A DNA stretch of 64,000 nt from Mesorhizobium sp. NFR06 (GTDB lineage Bacteria > Pseudomonadota > Alphaproteobacteria > Rhizobiales > Rhizobiaceae): the NCBI RefSeq assembly GCF_900115245.1, contig NZ_FOVT01000010.1:1-64000 (forward strand), read 5' to 3'. The translations under genes were made by a program, and so were the position numbers. How positions within the stretch are numbered: the first letter of the stretch is position 1; each line of letters opens with the position of its first letter. The notes beneath the pieces are model-generated. The model made no database searches. It was given only the letters and a program-made list of their open reading frames with translations, and was not told where the DNA came from. Of the stretch, positions 18,330 to 26,396 are shown one piece after another.

Positions 18330-18935
18330 ATGAAACGCATGTTGTTTCCGGCGCTTGCCGGTGCGTTGCTCGCCATGTCGGGCGCCGCTTTCGCCGATAC
18401 CCCCGTCCAGGCGGTGACCGACTTGAACGTGCGCGCCGGTCCCGGTCCGCAATATCCTGTCATCGGCGTGCTGGCGGCCGGCCAGTCGGCCACGCTTGAT
18501 GGCTGCATCCAAGGCAGCAAATGGTGCACGATCGCCGAAGCTGGCGGCAAAGGCTGGGTCTATTCCGACTATGTGACGGGTGATTTCGGCGGCAGCCGCA
18601 TCATCGTGACACGCCGCCCGGCCAACGCCGACATCGCAATCGTGGCCCCGCCGACCGACGATGTCTACACCACCGACACCTACACCGGCGCCATCGTTTC
18701 CGGCGACGACGCCATCGAGCCGATCGTCAGGCCGCCGGCCGAGGTCGGCACGTATGTCACCACCCACCGTGTCGATCCGGTCTATCTCGAAGGCGAGGTG
18801 GTGACGGGCGCCACGCTGCCCGATACGGTCGAGCTGCGGGAAATCCCGAACTACAACTACCGCTACGTCTATGTGAACAACCAGCCGGCGCTGGTCGATC
18901 CGGACACCCGGCGCATCGTCTACGTGATGCGCTGA
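18330..18935 (+). CDS. Secreted SH3-domain and DUF1236 protein
   Basis: This 201-residue protein has a signal peptide (residues 1-22, AAFA), a bacterial SH3 domain (about 26-85, with VTDLNVRAGPGPQYPVIGVLAAG and KGWVYSDYV), and a C-terminal DUF1236 module ending VELREIPNYNYRYVYVNNQPALVDPDTRRIVYV. SH3b domains usually bind cell-wall peptides, so an envelope role is likely. An EcfG-type promoter and GGAGAG ribosome-binding site precede it, and a strong terminator follows. Confidence 0.85.
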   Translation: MKRMLFPALAGALLAMSGAAFADTPVQAVTDLNVRAGPGPQYPVIGVLAAGQSATLDGCIQGSKWCTIAEAGGKGWVYSDYVTGDFGGSRIIVTRRPANADIAIVAPPTDDVYTTDTYTGAIVSGDDAIEPIVRPPAEVGTYVTTHRVDPVYLEGEVVTGATLPDTVELREIPNYNYRYVYVNNQPALVDPDTRRIVYVMR

Positions 18936-18960
18936 CCGTGCTTGTTTGCCGTGAGAAGAG

Positions 18961-18986
18961 CGGCCGCCAGCGCTGGCGGCCGTTTT
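18961..18986 (+). terminator. Terminator of the DUF1236 gene
   Basis: A 9-bp GC stem (CGGCCGCCA at 18961-18969 with TGGCGGCCG at 18974-18982) with loop GCGC is followed by TTTT. It begins 26 bp after the stop codon. Confidence 0.82.
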
Positions 18987-19070
18987 GCTTACGCGCCGAC
19001 GGCTCGGTCTTGCATTTGTTCAACACTCCATCATCGCTTGCGTTCGAGGTTGGCCGAAGCCTTCCAACGT

Positions 19071-19118
19071 CGTCATTCCGGGGCGGAGCAGGGGCGAAGC
19101 TCCGTCGCGAAGCGGTCC
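19071..19118. repeat. Degenerate copy 3 of repeat family A
   Basis: The stretch starts CGTCATTCCGGGGCGGAGCA and keeps the GCGAAGC block, but lacks the closing GACCCTAG/AATGACG end. It is best read as a decayed or truncated copy. Confidence 0.5.
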
Positions 19119-19207
19119 ATTCAGCCGCGAACTTGATGGCGTAATTGCGCGGTAACCACTGATCCGCATAGATCATGCGGCCTGAAAGCGTTCGGCAGGG
19201 GAGCCGC

Positions 19208-20158
19208 GTGACGATCGAAAATGCAGCCTTCGAGCGCTATCGCCGCTCGCCGAACGAAAAGACCACCTTGCCGCGGCTGCTGTGCGGAACGGCAATCGTC
19301 ATCGCCTTCTGGATGGCCGCAACGGCCGTGGTGCTCTTTGCCGGCACCTATGCCTACATCGTCTGGCGCCTCCCCGGCCCGTCGACCGGGAAGTACATGC
19401 AGGATTTTTTGGCATCGCCGATCGGCATCCTCAGCGCCCTGACCTCCTTCGCCGGCATCTGGATCGGTCTGTTGGTTGCGATGCGGTTGATGCATGGCGA
19501 GCCGCTCTCGGCGCTTTTCGGCGCCACCCGCCGCGTCGCGCGCGGTGATTTTCTCAAGGGCCTCGTCGCGGTCCTGATCACCTCGCTCTTCTCCGAGGTG
19601 CTGCTCTACTGGCTGCAGCCCGAGATCGCTCGGGGACCGATCGCGCTGTCGTCCTGGCTGCTCTTCCTCGTCCCCATCGTGCTGCTCGCCTTGCTGCAGA
19701 CGTCATCGGAAGAAATGCTGTTTCGCGGCTATCTGCTGCGCGCTCTCGCCTATCGCTTCAGGAGCCCGCTGATCTGGGCGGCGCTGCCGGGACTGCTGTT
19801 CACGTCGCTGCACTGGAGCTCGGCCTCGACGCTCGCCATCAATGCCTGCGTCCTGGTCTCGATCGGCGCCTTTGCCCTGTTGCTCACGCTCCTGGTCTAT
19901 GCGACCGGAAATCTCGGCGCCGGGCTCGGCGCCCATCTCGGCAACAACCTGACCGGCTTCCTGCTGATCTCGCACCAGGAGGGCTACAATTCCTTCGCGC
20001 TGCTCAACGCCAAGCCTCTCGAAGGCCCCGGCTGGACCAACTGGGACGCCGTTCTCATCGCCGCGATCGGCATCGTCAGCACGCTTTTGACGATGTTGCT
20101 GCTCTTGCATCGGCGCTCGCCGCTGAAGGTCGGGGCGAGCGGGCAAAGCCTGCCGTGA
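19208..20158 (+). CDS. CPBP family intramembrane glutamic endopeptidase
   Basis: This 316-residue polytopic membrane protein has the CPBP (Abi, Rce1-like) protease core: motif 1 SSEEMLFRGYLLRAL, motif 2 LLFTSLHWSS and motif 3 GAHLGNNLTGF. About eight helices are visible. A GTG start at 19208 is preferred because AGGGGAG lies upstream of it; the ATG at 19175 has no ribosome-binding site. Some family members confer bacteriocin self-immunity or process prenylated peptides; the target here is unknown. Confidence 0.85.
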   Translation: MTIENAAFERYRRSPNEKTTLPRLLCGTAIVIAFWMAATAVVLFAGTYAYIVWRLPGPSTGKYMQDFLASPIGILSALTSFAGIWIGLLVAMRLMHGEPLSALFGATRRVARGDFLKGLVAVLITSLFSEVLLYWLQPEIARGPIALSSWLLFLVPIVLLALLQTSSEEMLFRGYLLRALAYRFRSPLIWAALPGLLFTSLHWSSASTLAINACVLVSIGAFALLLTLLVYATGNLGAGLGAHLGNNLTGFLLISHQEGYNSFALLNAKPLEGPGWTNWDAVLIAAIGIVSTLLTMLLLLHRRSPLKVGASGQSLP

Positions 20159-20203
20159 GCAACCTCGTAGCGCAGCGTTTTGGCCTGGTTTCCAGCCCGA
20201 GCC

Positions 20204-20232
20204 TTGACTCTGCGGCCGATTTCCTGTCTAGA
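20204..20232 (+). promoter_or_regulatory. Sigma-70-like promoter upstream of ffh
   Basis: TTGACT (20204-20209), 17 bases, then TCTAGA (20227-20232). The predicted start near 20240 would give either the ffh mRNA with a 200-base leader or a short RNA ending at the hairpin at 20329-20363. Confidence 0.5.
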
Positions 20233-20239
20233 CCCGCTG

Positions 20240-20364
20240 AATTCCGCGACGAACAACTTTCGCGAAAGCCGACCAGGACGCCGAAACCTCTTTTCGAGGC
20301 GGTGCTGTAAACAGATCCTGGAGGCCAACACCCGGCAGCGCGATGCGCCCCCGGGTGCTTTTTG
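20240..20364 (+). ncRNA. Candidate ~120-nt RNA or ffh leader attenuator
   Basis: The segment between the promoter above and a terminator-like hairpin has no coding frame. It contains smaller stems (CCTC-TTTTC-GAGG near 20287-20299). It lacks the GGAAGGAAGCAG core of SRP RNA, so it is not the 4.5S RNA that Ffh binds. It could be an independent small RNA or a regulatory 5' leader of ffh. Confidence 0.3.
20329..20363 (+). terminator. Terminator-like hairpin in front of ffh
   Basis: CACCCGG (20329-20335) pairs with CCGGGTG (20351-20357), with an inner GCGC/GCGC stem, and is followed by CTTTTTGG. It lies 80 bp before the ffh start. Confidence 0.6.
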
Positions 20365-20442
20365 GCTTTGCGCTTTTGCTTGGCGACCCGGCGCGAACGC
20401 ACTACCTCTCGGTCGAAACCGAACCGAGATCAAGGACCGCAG

Positions 20443-22035
20443 ATGTTTGAATCCCTCCAGGAGCGTCTTGGCTCCATCCTGAACGGCCTGACCGGTCGCG
20501 GCGCGCTGTCCGAGGCGGATGTCTCGGCGGCGCTGCGCGAGGTGCGCCGCGCGCTGCTCGAGGCTGACGTCGCGCTGGAAGTGGTGCGTTCCTTCACCGA
20601 CAAGGTGCGCGAGAAGGCGGTCGGCGCCGCGGTGCTCAAGTCGATCAAGCCCGGACAGATGGTCGTCAAGATCGTCCATGACGAGCTCGTCGACATGCTC
20701 GGCGCCGAAGGCGTGGCCGTCGACCTCAACGCGCCGGCCCCGGTCGTCGTCATGATGGTCGGCCTGCAGGGCTCCGGCAAGACGACGACCTCGGCCAAGA
20801 TCGCCAAGCGGCTGACCGAGCGCCAGAACAAGAAGGTTCTGATGGCCTCGCTCGACACGCGGCGTCCCGCCGCGCAGGAGCAGCTGCGCCAGCTCGGCGA
20901 GCAGACCAAGGTAGCGACGCTGCCGATCATCGCCGGCCAGAACCCGGTCGACATCGCCAAGCGCGCCGTCCAGGCGGCCAAGCTCGGCGGCCATGACGTC
21001 GTCATCCTCGACACCGCTGGCCGCACTCATATCGACGAGCCGCTGATGGTCGAGATGGCCGACATCAAGAAGGTGTCGTCGCCGCACGAGATCCTGCTGG
21101 TCGCGGACTCGCTGACCGGCCAGGACGCCGTGAACCTGGCCAAGAGCTTCGACGAGCGCGTCGGCATTACCGGCCTGGTGCTGACCCGCATGGACGGCGA
21201 CGGTCGCGGCGGCGCCGCCCTTTCGATGCGCGCCGTCACCGGCAAGCCGATCAAGCTGATCGGCACCGGCGAAAAGATGGACGGGCTGGAGGAATTCCAC
21301 CCCAAGCGCATTGCCGATCGCATCCTCGGCATGGGCGACATCGTCTCGCTCGTCGAGAAGGCCGCCGAGACCATCGACGCCGAGCAGGCGGCAGCGATGG
21401 CCAAGAAGATGCAGTCGGGCAAGTTCGATCTGAACGACCTTGCCCAGCAGCTTCAGCAGATGTCGAAAATGGGCGGCATGGGCGGCATCATGGGCATGAT
21501 GCCGGGCATGGGCAAGATGAAGGACCAGCTGGCCGCCGCCGGCCTCGACGACAAGATGTTCGGCCGCCAGCTCGCCATCATCTCCTCGATGACCAAGGCC
21601 GAGCGCGCCAACCCCGATATCCTGAAGCATTCGCGCAAGAAGCGCATCGCCGCCGGCTCCGGCACCGACGCGGCCGAGATCAACAAGCTGTTGAAGATGC
21701 ATCGCGGCATGGCCGACATGATGAAGGCGATGGGCGGCAAGGGCAAAGGCGGCGGCCTCATGCGCGGCATGATGGGCGGCCTTGCCTCGAAAATGGGCCT
21801 TGGCGGCATGATGCCGGGCGGTGGCATGCCGGATCTCTCCAAGATGGATCCGAAGCAGCTGGAGGCCTTGCAGAAGCAGGCCCAGGCCGCCGGTCTCGGC
21901 AAGGGCTTGCCGGGCGGGTTGCCCGGTGGGCTTCCCGGCGGAGGCGGTCTGCCGGGCCTGCCCGGCGGCATGAAGCTGCCGGGTCTTCCCGGCCTCGGCG
22001 GCGGCGGACTGCCGGGTCTGGGCAAGAAGAAGTGA
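20443..22035 (+). CDS. ffh: Signal recognition particle protein Ffh
   Basis: This 530-residue GTPase binds SRP RNA and signal sequences and targets nascent membrane proteins to FtsY. The N domain (MFESLQERLGSILNGLTGRG) is followed by the G domain with P-loop GLQGSGKTTTSAKIAK from residue 107, DTRRPAAQEQL, DTAGRTHID and TRMDGDGRGGAAL. The M domain is methionine rich. The C-terminal 80 residues form an unusually long Gly/Pro/Leu tail with GLPGGLPGG-type repeats. The stop overlaps a possible GTG of the next gene. Confidence 0.96.
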   Translation: MFESLQERLGSILNGLTGRGALSEADVSAALREVRRALLEADVALEVVRSFTDKVREKAVGAAVLKSIKPGQMVVKIVHDELVDMLGAEGVAVDLNAPAPVVVMMVGLQGSGKTTTSAKIAKRLTERQNKKVLMASLDTRRPAAQEQLRQLGEQTKVATLPIIAGQNPVDIAKRAVQAAKLGGHDVVILDTAGRTHIDEPLMVEMADIKKVSSPHEILLVADSLTGQDAVNLAKSFDERVGITGLVLTRMDGDGRGGAALSMRAVTGKPIKLIGTGEKMDGLEEFHPKRIADRILGMGDIVSLVEKAAETIDAEQAAAMAKKMQSGKFDLNDLAQQLQQMSKMGGMGGIMGMMPGMGKMKDQLAAAGLDDKMFGRQLAIISSMTKAERANPDILKHSRKKRIAAGSGTDAAEINKLLKMHRGMADMMKAMGGKGKGGGLMRGMMGGLASKMGLGGMMPGGGMPDLSKMDPKQLEALQKQAQAAGLGKGLPGGLPGGLPGGGGLPGLPGGMKLPGLPGLGGGGLPGLGKKK

Positions 22036-22061
22036 GGGGGGCAATGAACGAGGAGAAAGAC

Positions 22062-22370
22062 ATGGCCGACGCACGCGCCATCCTGGCTGGCTACCGCGCC
22101 TCGATCGACAATATCGACGCCGCCCTCATCCATATGCTGGCCGAGCGCTTCCGCTGCACCAAGGCGGTCGGCGTGCTGAAGGCCGAGCATGGCCTGCCGC
22201 CCGCCGATCCGGCGCGCGAGCAGCAGCAGATCGCCCGCCTTCGCCAGCTGGCGAAGGATGCGAACCTCGATCCCGATTTCGCGGAGAAGTTTTTGAACTT
22301 CGTCATCCGCGAGGTCATCCGTCATCACGAACAGATCGCCGCCAACAACGGCGCTGCAAAAGCCGGCTAA
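22062..22370 (+). CDS. Chorismate mutase, AroQ class
   Basis: This protein of about 102 residues converts chorismate to prephenate for phenylalanine and tyrosine synthesis. The all-helical AroQ fold is recognisable from YRASIDNIDAALIHMLAERF and the K-x2-AVGVLKAE block, with RLRQLAKDANLDPDFAEKF later. Three in-frame starts are possible: GTG 22032, overlapping the ffh stop; ATG 22044 after GAGGGGGG; and ATG 22062 after AGGAG with six-base spacing, chosen here. It is likely cotranscribed with ffh. Confidence 0.88.
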   Translation: MADARAILAGYRASIDNIDAALIHMLAERFRCTKAVGVLKAEHGLPPADPAREQQQIARLRQLAKDANLDPDFAEKFLNFVIREVIRHHEQIAANNGAAKAG

Positions 22371-22373
22371 CCG

Positions 22374-22426
22374 GCGCATGTCGTTATCCCAAAAGTGCTT
22401 CGCGGTTTTGGGATAACGACATGCGC
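22374..22426. repeat. Large perfect palindrome (rhizobial element, family B)
   Basis: Two perfect 21-bp arms (22374-22394 and 22406-22426, starting GCGCATGTCGTTATCCCAAA) enclose an 11-base loop GTGCTTCGCGG. It sits four bases after the chorismate mutase stop codon. The loop motif relates it to the palindromes at 41052, 48301 and 55166. It could form a strong cruciform or mRNA hairpin. Confidence 0.85.
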
Positions 22427-22482
22427 AAAACAAAGACTCAGCCGCAACCACATCAACGAAATCAGAGCTTTAGGAGAAAACA

Positions 22483-22884
22483 ATGGCACTGAAGATCAGA
22501 CTGGCCCGCGCGGGCTCGAAGAAGCGTCCCTACTACCACGTCGTCGTCGCCGACGCCCGTTCGCCGCGCGACGGCCGTTTCATCGAGTCGCTCGGCTCGT
22601 GGAACCCGCTGCTGCCGAAGGACGGCGAGCGCGTCAAGGTCGACGCCGACCGCGTCAAGCACTGGCTGTCGCACGGCGCCCAGCCGACCGACCGCGTGCT
22701 GCGCTTCCTCGACGAGGCCGGCCTCGCCAAGCGCGAAGCCCGCGCCAACCCGAACAAGGCACTGCCCGGCAAGAAGGCGCAGGAACGCGCGGCCCTGCTG
22801 AAGAAGGCCCAGGAAGAAGCCGCCGCTGCGGCCGCCGCTGCGACCGCCGCGCCGGCCGAGGCCGAAGCCGCGACCGCCGAGTAA
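22483..22884 (+). CDS. rpsP: 30S ribosomal protein S16
   Basis: This 133-residue S16 has the normal core ([35 protein letters not shown], about 80 residues) plus a long Ala/Glu-rich C-terminal extension common in Alphaproteobacteria. A strong AGGAG ribosome-binding site precedes it. In many bacteria rimM, trmD and rplS follow rpsP; here a perfect terminator and an unrelated lipoprotein gene follow instead. Confidence 0.97.
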   Translation: MALKIRLARAGSKKRPYYHVVVADARSPRDGRFIESLGSWNPLLPKDGERVKVDADRVKHWLSHGAQPTDRVLRFLDEAGLAKREARANPNKALPGKKAQERAALLKKAQEEAAAAAAAATAAPAEAEAATAE

Positions 22885-22909
22885 TCACGGTCCCTTTCGC
22901 TTGCAGAAG

Positions 22910-22935
22910 CGGCGGGCACGTGCCCGCCGTTTTTC
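22910..22935 (+). terminator. Terminator of rpsP
   Basis: CGGCGGGC (22910-22917) and GCCCGCCG (22922-22929) form a perfect stem around ACGT, followed by TTTTTC. Confidence 0.88.
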
Positions 22936-22977
22936 TTCGTCGTATCCGGATTGCGTCGAAACAAGCGACTGGATACC

Positions 22978-23241
22978 TCAATAACCGGACGGACAGCGCG
23001 CCACGTAGACGCGCCCGTATCGGTCGCGATAGCGGCACTGGCCGCTTTCGCTGGCATGGCCGATCAGCGCGCCGGCCACCGCGCCGACCGCGCCGCCGAC
23101 AACCGCGCCCTGTACCGGATTGTTGGCAACCGCGGCGCCGACCGCAGCACCGCCCAGGCCGCCGACGGCCGCGCCTTTCTCCGTTTGCGAGCAGGCGCCG
23201 AGAGCCATCGTCAGCACCAGGATGGTAATTGCTTTCTTCAT
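22978..23241 (-). CDS. Small glycine-zipper lipoprotein
   Basis: This 87-residue lipoprotein has a lipobox LGAC at the end of its signal peptide (MKKAITILVLTMALGAC), then a glycine-zipper segment AAVGGLGGAAVGAAVANNPV-QGAVVGGAVGAVAGALIG. It ends with CRYRDRYGRVYVARCPSGY, where two cysteines may pair. This is the common SmpA-unrelated YMGG/17-kDa-antigen-like design; function unknown, envelope location expected. GAGGAAC precedes the start. Confidence 0.8.
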   Translation of the reverse strand: MKKAITILVLTMALGACSQTEKGAAVGGLGGAAVGAAVANNPVQGAVVGGAVGAVAGALIGHASESGQCRYRDRYGRVYVARCPSGY

Positions 23242-23352
23242 GGATGTTCCTCTCTCACGCGGATCGCCGTCCTCGCCGCCATGGTCTAAACTCACAGACG
23301 GCTAATTTGATCCCGAGAAGAACCAAAATTGCGGGTTGCGTCTCGGCCCGCT

Positions 23353-23763
23353 CTATCGGCTGAACGGGATCAGTGCCCGCACTCTTGCGTCGCGCAGATA
23401 GAGCCCGCCCCACAGGACAACGCCGAGATAGACGCCGAAAAGCGTGTGCGAGAACAGCGGGTTGCCGATCCGCACATGGGTCGAAATCGCGCCGCCCATA
23501 TAGCCGGTGAGCAGGATGGCGCCGAGCACCGAGGTGCGCGGCAAGGCATAGAGCGCGGTCGAGATCAGCCCGATGACCCCGATCAGCCGCGCGACATTGG
23601 CGTCGGCCGGCCAGCCGAGTTCGGTCATGGTCTGGGAGACGACATCTAGCGGCGGCAGCTTGATGACGCCGTCGAAAATCATGAACAGGACGACGGCGGC
23701 GCTGAGCACGCGCCCGGTCCACAAGGCGCCTTTTGAAACAGGCGCGGCTTCGGAAATGCTCAT
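23353..23763 (-). CDS. DoxX-like membrane protein
   Basis: This 136-residue protein has four hydrophobic helices and the DoxX-like pattern RVLSAAVVLFMIFDGVIKL, MTELGWPADANVARLIGVIGLIST and ALYALPRTSVLGAILLTGYMGGAISTHVR. The family is a loose group of small membrane proteins; no reaction can be assigned. Single gene, starting 142 bp from the divergent ACT-domain gene. Confidence 0.8.
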   Translation of the reverse strand: MSISEAAPVSKGALWTGRVLSAAVVLFMIFDGVIKLPPLDVVSQTMTELGWPADANVARLIGVIGLISTALYALPRTSVLGAILLTGYMGGAISTHVRIGNPLFSHTLFGVYLGVVLWGGLYLRDARVRALIPFSR

Positions 23764-23905
23764 TGGTTTCCCTCCGGTTGATTAAGCGCTCGGCTTTCTG
23801 CCAAGTTCGAACCAAGGACGCAGAACCACGCGGCGATCCTACAGGGTCCGGTTCGCTTTTTTCAAAGGCGCGGGCCGGAGATTGCGTGGAGTGGAGGGGG
23901 GCAAG

Positions 23906-24313
23906 ATGGCCGGCGAGACTGACCTGCAGAGATTGCTCGCGTCGATGACGCCGCGACTGCTTCCCGAAACCTATGTCTTCGCCACGCTGGCGCCGGACGC
24001 TGCAGTGCCGGATGGACTGAAACCCGTCATGCAGTTTCGCGAGCGGGAAGGCCTGACGCTGATCGTGACCGAGGCCGAGGCGAAGGCCGCCAGCCTCGCC
24101 GGCACGTTCCGCTGCCGGATGATCACGCTCAACATCCACTCCTCGCTGGAAGCCGTCGGCTTCCTCGCCGCCATCACGACGCGGCTCGCGGCAGCCGGCA
24201 TGGGCATCAACCCGGTCTCGGCCTTCTATCACGATCATCTGTTCGTGCCGGCGGAGCGGGCGGAGGAGGCGCTCGCGATATTGCGCGAGCTGGTGGCGGA
24301 AAGCGGTGCCTGA
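23906..24313 (+). CDS. ACT-domain protein (DUF2241-like)
   Basis: This 135-residue cytoplasmic protein has an ACT-like C-terminal half (RMITLNIHSSLEAVGFLAAITTRLAAAGMGINPVSAFYHDHLFVP) after a DUF2241-type N-terminal region (TPRLLPETYVFATL). Such proteins probably bind a small ligand such as an amino acid. GGAGGGGG lies before the ATG at 23906. It converges with the acetyltransferase gene, two bases apart. Confidence 0.78.
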   Translation: MAGETDLQRLLASMTPRLLPETYVFATLAPDAAVPDGLKPVMQFREREGLTLIVTEAEAKAASLAGTFRCRMITLNIHSSLEAVGFLAAITTRLAAAGMGINPVSAFYHDHLFVPAERAEEALAILRELVAESGA

Positions 24314-24315
24314 AC

Positions 24316-24768
24316 TCAGCGCCTCATCACATAAAGGATATCCGGCAGACCTTCCTCATTGGTCGAGCCGTCGCCAAAAGCCTCGGCGCGAAAGCCATGG
24401 CGTTCGTAGAATCGGCGTGCGCCGGTATTGGCCTGGAAGCAATGGAGCTTGACACTAGGCATGCCGGCCGTGGCCTCGGCAAGCAGCCGGCTGCCGATGC
24501 CTCGTCCTGTCCAGTTCGGGTCCAGATAGAGCTGTTCCACCCATTCGCCACTGACGGCGATGAAGCCGACAATCGCTTTGCCGGCTTCGGCCACGATCAC
24601 CCGCCGGCCGGGCAGGACGATTTCGCGGATGAAGAACAAGTCTTCCTCCGGAGTGTGCAGCACCGGCATCCACTCAAATGTATTGAGCGACGCGCGCATC
24701 ATTTTGGCGATGGCGGATGCGTCCGAACCGATGGCCGGGCGCAGCAGGATTTCAGGAAAACTGGACAT
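24316..24768 (-). CDS. GNAT acetyltransferase
   Basis: This 150-residue GNAT protein has the acetyl-CoA binding loop QLYLDPNWTGRGIGSRLLAEA and the C-terminal NTGARRFYERHGFRAEAFGDGS. The start at 24768 (MSSFPEILLRPAIGSDASAIAKMM) fits the family. The substrate is unknown. Confidence 0.85.
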   Translation of the reverse strand: MSSFPEILLRPAIGSDASAIAKMMRASLNTFEWMPVLHTPEEDLFFIREIVLPGRRVIVAEAGKAIVGFIAVSGEWVEQLYLDPNWTGRGIGSRLLAEATAGMPSVKLHCFQANTGARRFYERHGFRAEAFGDGSTNEEGLPDILYVMRR

Positions 24769-24799
24769 GCCGGCGCCGCCCTCATCCGCCCTTCGGGCA

Positions 24800-24825
24800 C
24801 CTTCTCCCCGTAAACGGGGAGAAGG
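24800..24825. repeat. CCTTCTCCCCG hairpin element
   Basis: CCTTCTCCCCG and CGGGGAGAAGG form an 11-bp hairpin with loop TAAA between the asd and acetyltransferase genes. It belongs to the pyrimidine/purine hairpin group also seen near 16793 and 39010. Confidence 0.6.
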
Positions 24826-24932
24826 AAGAAGCGCCACAGCCGAAGGCCGCGCCCGCGGCTGCGGACCGCCGGTCGTCCGGCGCGCCCGCGCAGGGCCAGC
24901 CGCGATAACGGCGGTGCGGCCCGCGAGCGAGA

Positions 24933-25967
24933 TTAAGCCGCCTTCTTCTTCGGCTGGATCAGGCCGCGCTCGACCAAAAGCTCGGCGATCTGCACCGCGT
25001 TCAGCGCCGCGCCCTTGCGCAGATTGTCGGAGACGACCCACATCGACAGGCCGTTGTCGACCGTCGAATCCTCGCGGATGCGCGAGATGAAGGTGGCGTC
25101 CTCGCCGGCCGATTCGAGCGGCGTGATGTAGCCGCCGTCCTCGCGCTTATCGAGCACCTGGCAGCCTGGCGCCTCGCGCAGGATGTCGCGCGCCTCGTCC
25201 GCCGTGATCGGCTTCTCGAACTCGATGTTGACCGCTTCCGAATGGCCGATGAACACCGGCACGCGCACGCAGGTCGCCGTCAGCTTGATCTTGGGGTCGA
25301 GCATCTTCTTGGTCTCGGCGACCATCTTCCACTCTTCCTTGGTGAAGCCGTCGTCGAGGAAGACGTCGATATGCGGGATGACGTTGAAGGCGATGCGCTT
25401 GGTGAACTTCTTGACGTCGACCTGGTCGGCGACGAACACCGCGCGGGTCTGGGTGAAGAGCTCGTCCATGCCTTCCTTGCCGGCGCCGGACACCGACTGG
25501 TAGGTGGCGACGACGACGCGCTTGATGGTGGCCACGTCGTGCAGCGGCTTCAGCGCCACGACGAGCTGCGCCGTCGAGCAGTTCGGGTTGGCGATGATGT
25601 TCTTGCGCGAGAACAGCGCGATCGCGTCAGGGTTCACCTCCGGCACGATCAGCGGCACGTCCGGGTCGTAGCGGAAGGCAGACGAATTATCGATGACGAC
25701 GCAGCCCTGCTTGCCGATCTTGGGCGACCATTCCTTCGACACGTTGCCGCCGGCCGACATGACGCACAGGTCGGTGTCGGAAAAGTCATAGGTGTCGAGC
25801 GACTTGACCTTCAGCGTGCGGTCGCCGAAGGACACTTCGGTGCCCTGGCTGCGCCGCGAGGCCAGCGCCACCACTTCGCTCACCGGGAAGCCGCGCTCGT
25901 CCAGAATGTTGAGCATTTCGCGGCCCACATTGCCCGTGGCGCCGACTACCGCAACCTTGAAACTCAT
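24933..25967 (-). CDS. asd: Aspartate-semialdehyde dehydrogenase
   Basis: This 344-residue enzyme makes aspartate semialdehyde for lysine, threonine, methionine and diaminopimelate. The NADP-binding VVGATGNVGREML is at residues 7-19. The catalytic cysteine is Cys130 in IIANPNCSTAQL, and VGATGNVG and ATYQSVSGAGKEG are family blocks. Start at 25967 follows AGGAG; the open frame continues to 26021 without similarity. It is a single gene, close to leuB and leuD. Confidence 0.96.
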   Translation of the reverse strand: MSFKVAVVGATGNVGREMLNILDERGFPVSEVVALASRRSQGTEVSFGDRTLKVKSLDTYDFSDTDLCVMSAGGNVSKEWSPKIGKQGCVVIDNSSAFRYDPDVPLIVPEVNPDAIALFSRKNIIANPNCSTAQLVVALKPLHDVATIKRVVVATYQSVSGAGKEGMDELFTQTRAVFVADQVDVKKFTKRIAFNVIPHIDVFLDDGFTKEEWKMVAETKKMLDPKIKLTATCVRVPVFIGHSEAVNIEFEKPITADEARDILREAPGCQVLDKREDGGYITPLESAGEDATFISRIREDSTVDNGLSMWVVSDNLRKGAALNAVQIAELLVERGLIQPKKKAA

Positions 25968-26396
25968 AAGGATCTCCTGTCCCTCTCCGCTTGGTTGTTG
26001 GAGAAAACCCGCCGGCCTCATGCGGGTTTCGTCCCCCGGGCCGTACCCGGGAGAGGGTGGTTAGGCCAAGGGAATCACACCGTTTTGGTGGTGGTTTTTT
26101 TGGCCGTGGTTTTGCTGGAACGGACGGACGCGTCGAGGCGCCCGGCCCAATGGTTCGCATTGAGGCTGGGGGCATCGAATGCAAGAAGAGCCATCAAAAG
26201 GCCGCGCATCGAAAAACGATCCCGTTCGACGCGGGCTTTTACGCGGTTTGGTAAAAGAGTCAATTGGCGCCGCCCTGTACAATGCCGGCGTCGCGAAGTA
26301 GGAACGGCTGAATTGCCCGCTGATGCGGCGCCGCAGCGCCCTCCGGCAGAAGCCCGTTGCCGGGCCGTAGAAGACTCCTGATTCCGAAAGCGAGAA
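25968..26396. other. 429-bp intergenic region between asd and the helicase
   Basis: It holds a hairpin (AAACCCGC/GCGGGTTT near 26004-26028), a CCCGG-rich element and long T-rich runs near 26080-26110. A minus-strand frame at 26075-26263 (62 codons, TTG start, Lys/Thr-rich tail ending KTTAKKTTTKTV) could be a small gene, but it has no ribosome-binding site and I do not recognise it. Confidence 0.35.

Noticed and set aside
20159..20442. Possible SRP (4.5S) RNA gene upstream of ffh
   Set aside because: The conserved GGAAGGAAGCAG and apical loop of bacterial SRP RNA are absent.
19984..22074. A 696-codon open frame on the minus strand
   Set aside because: Antisense to ffh, low-complexity His/Leu/Ala composition, no motif; ffh on the plus strand has full family conservation.
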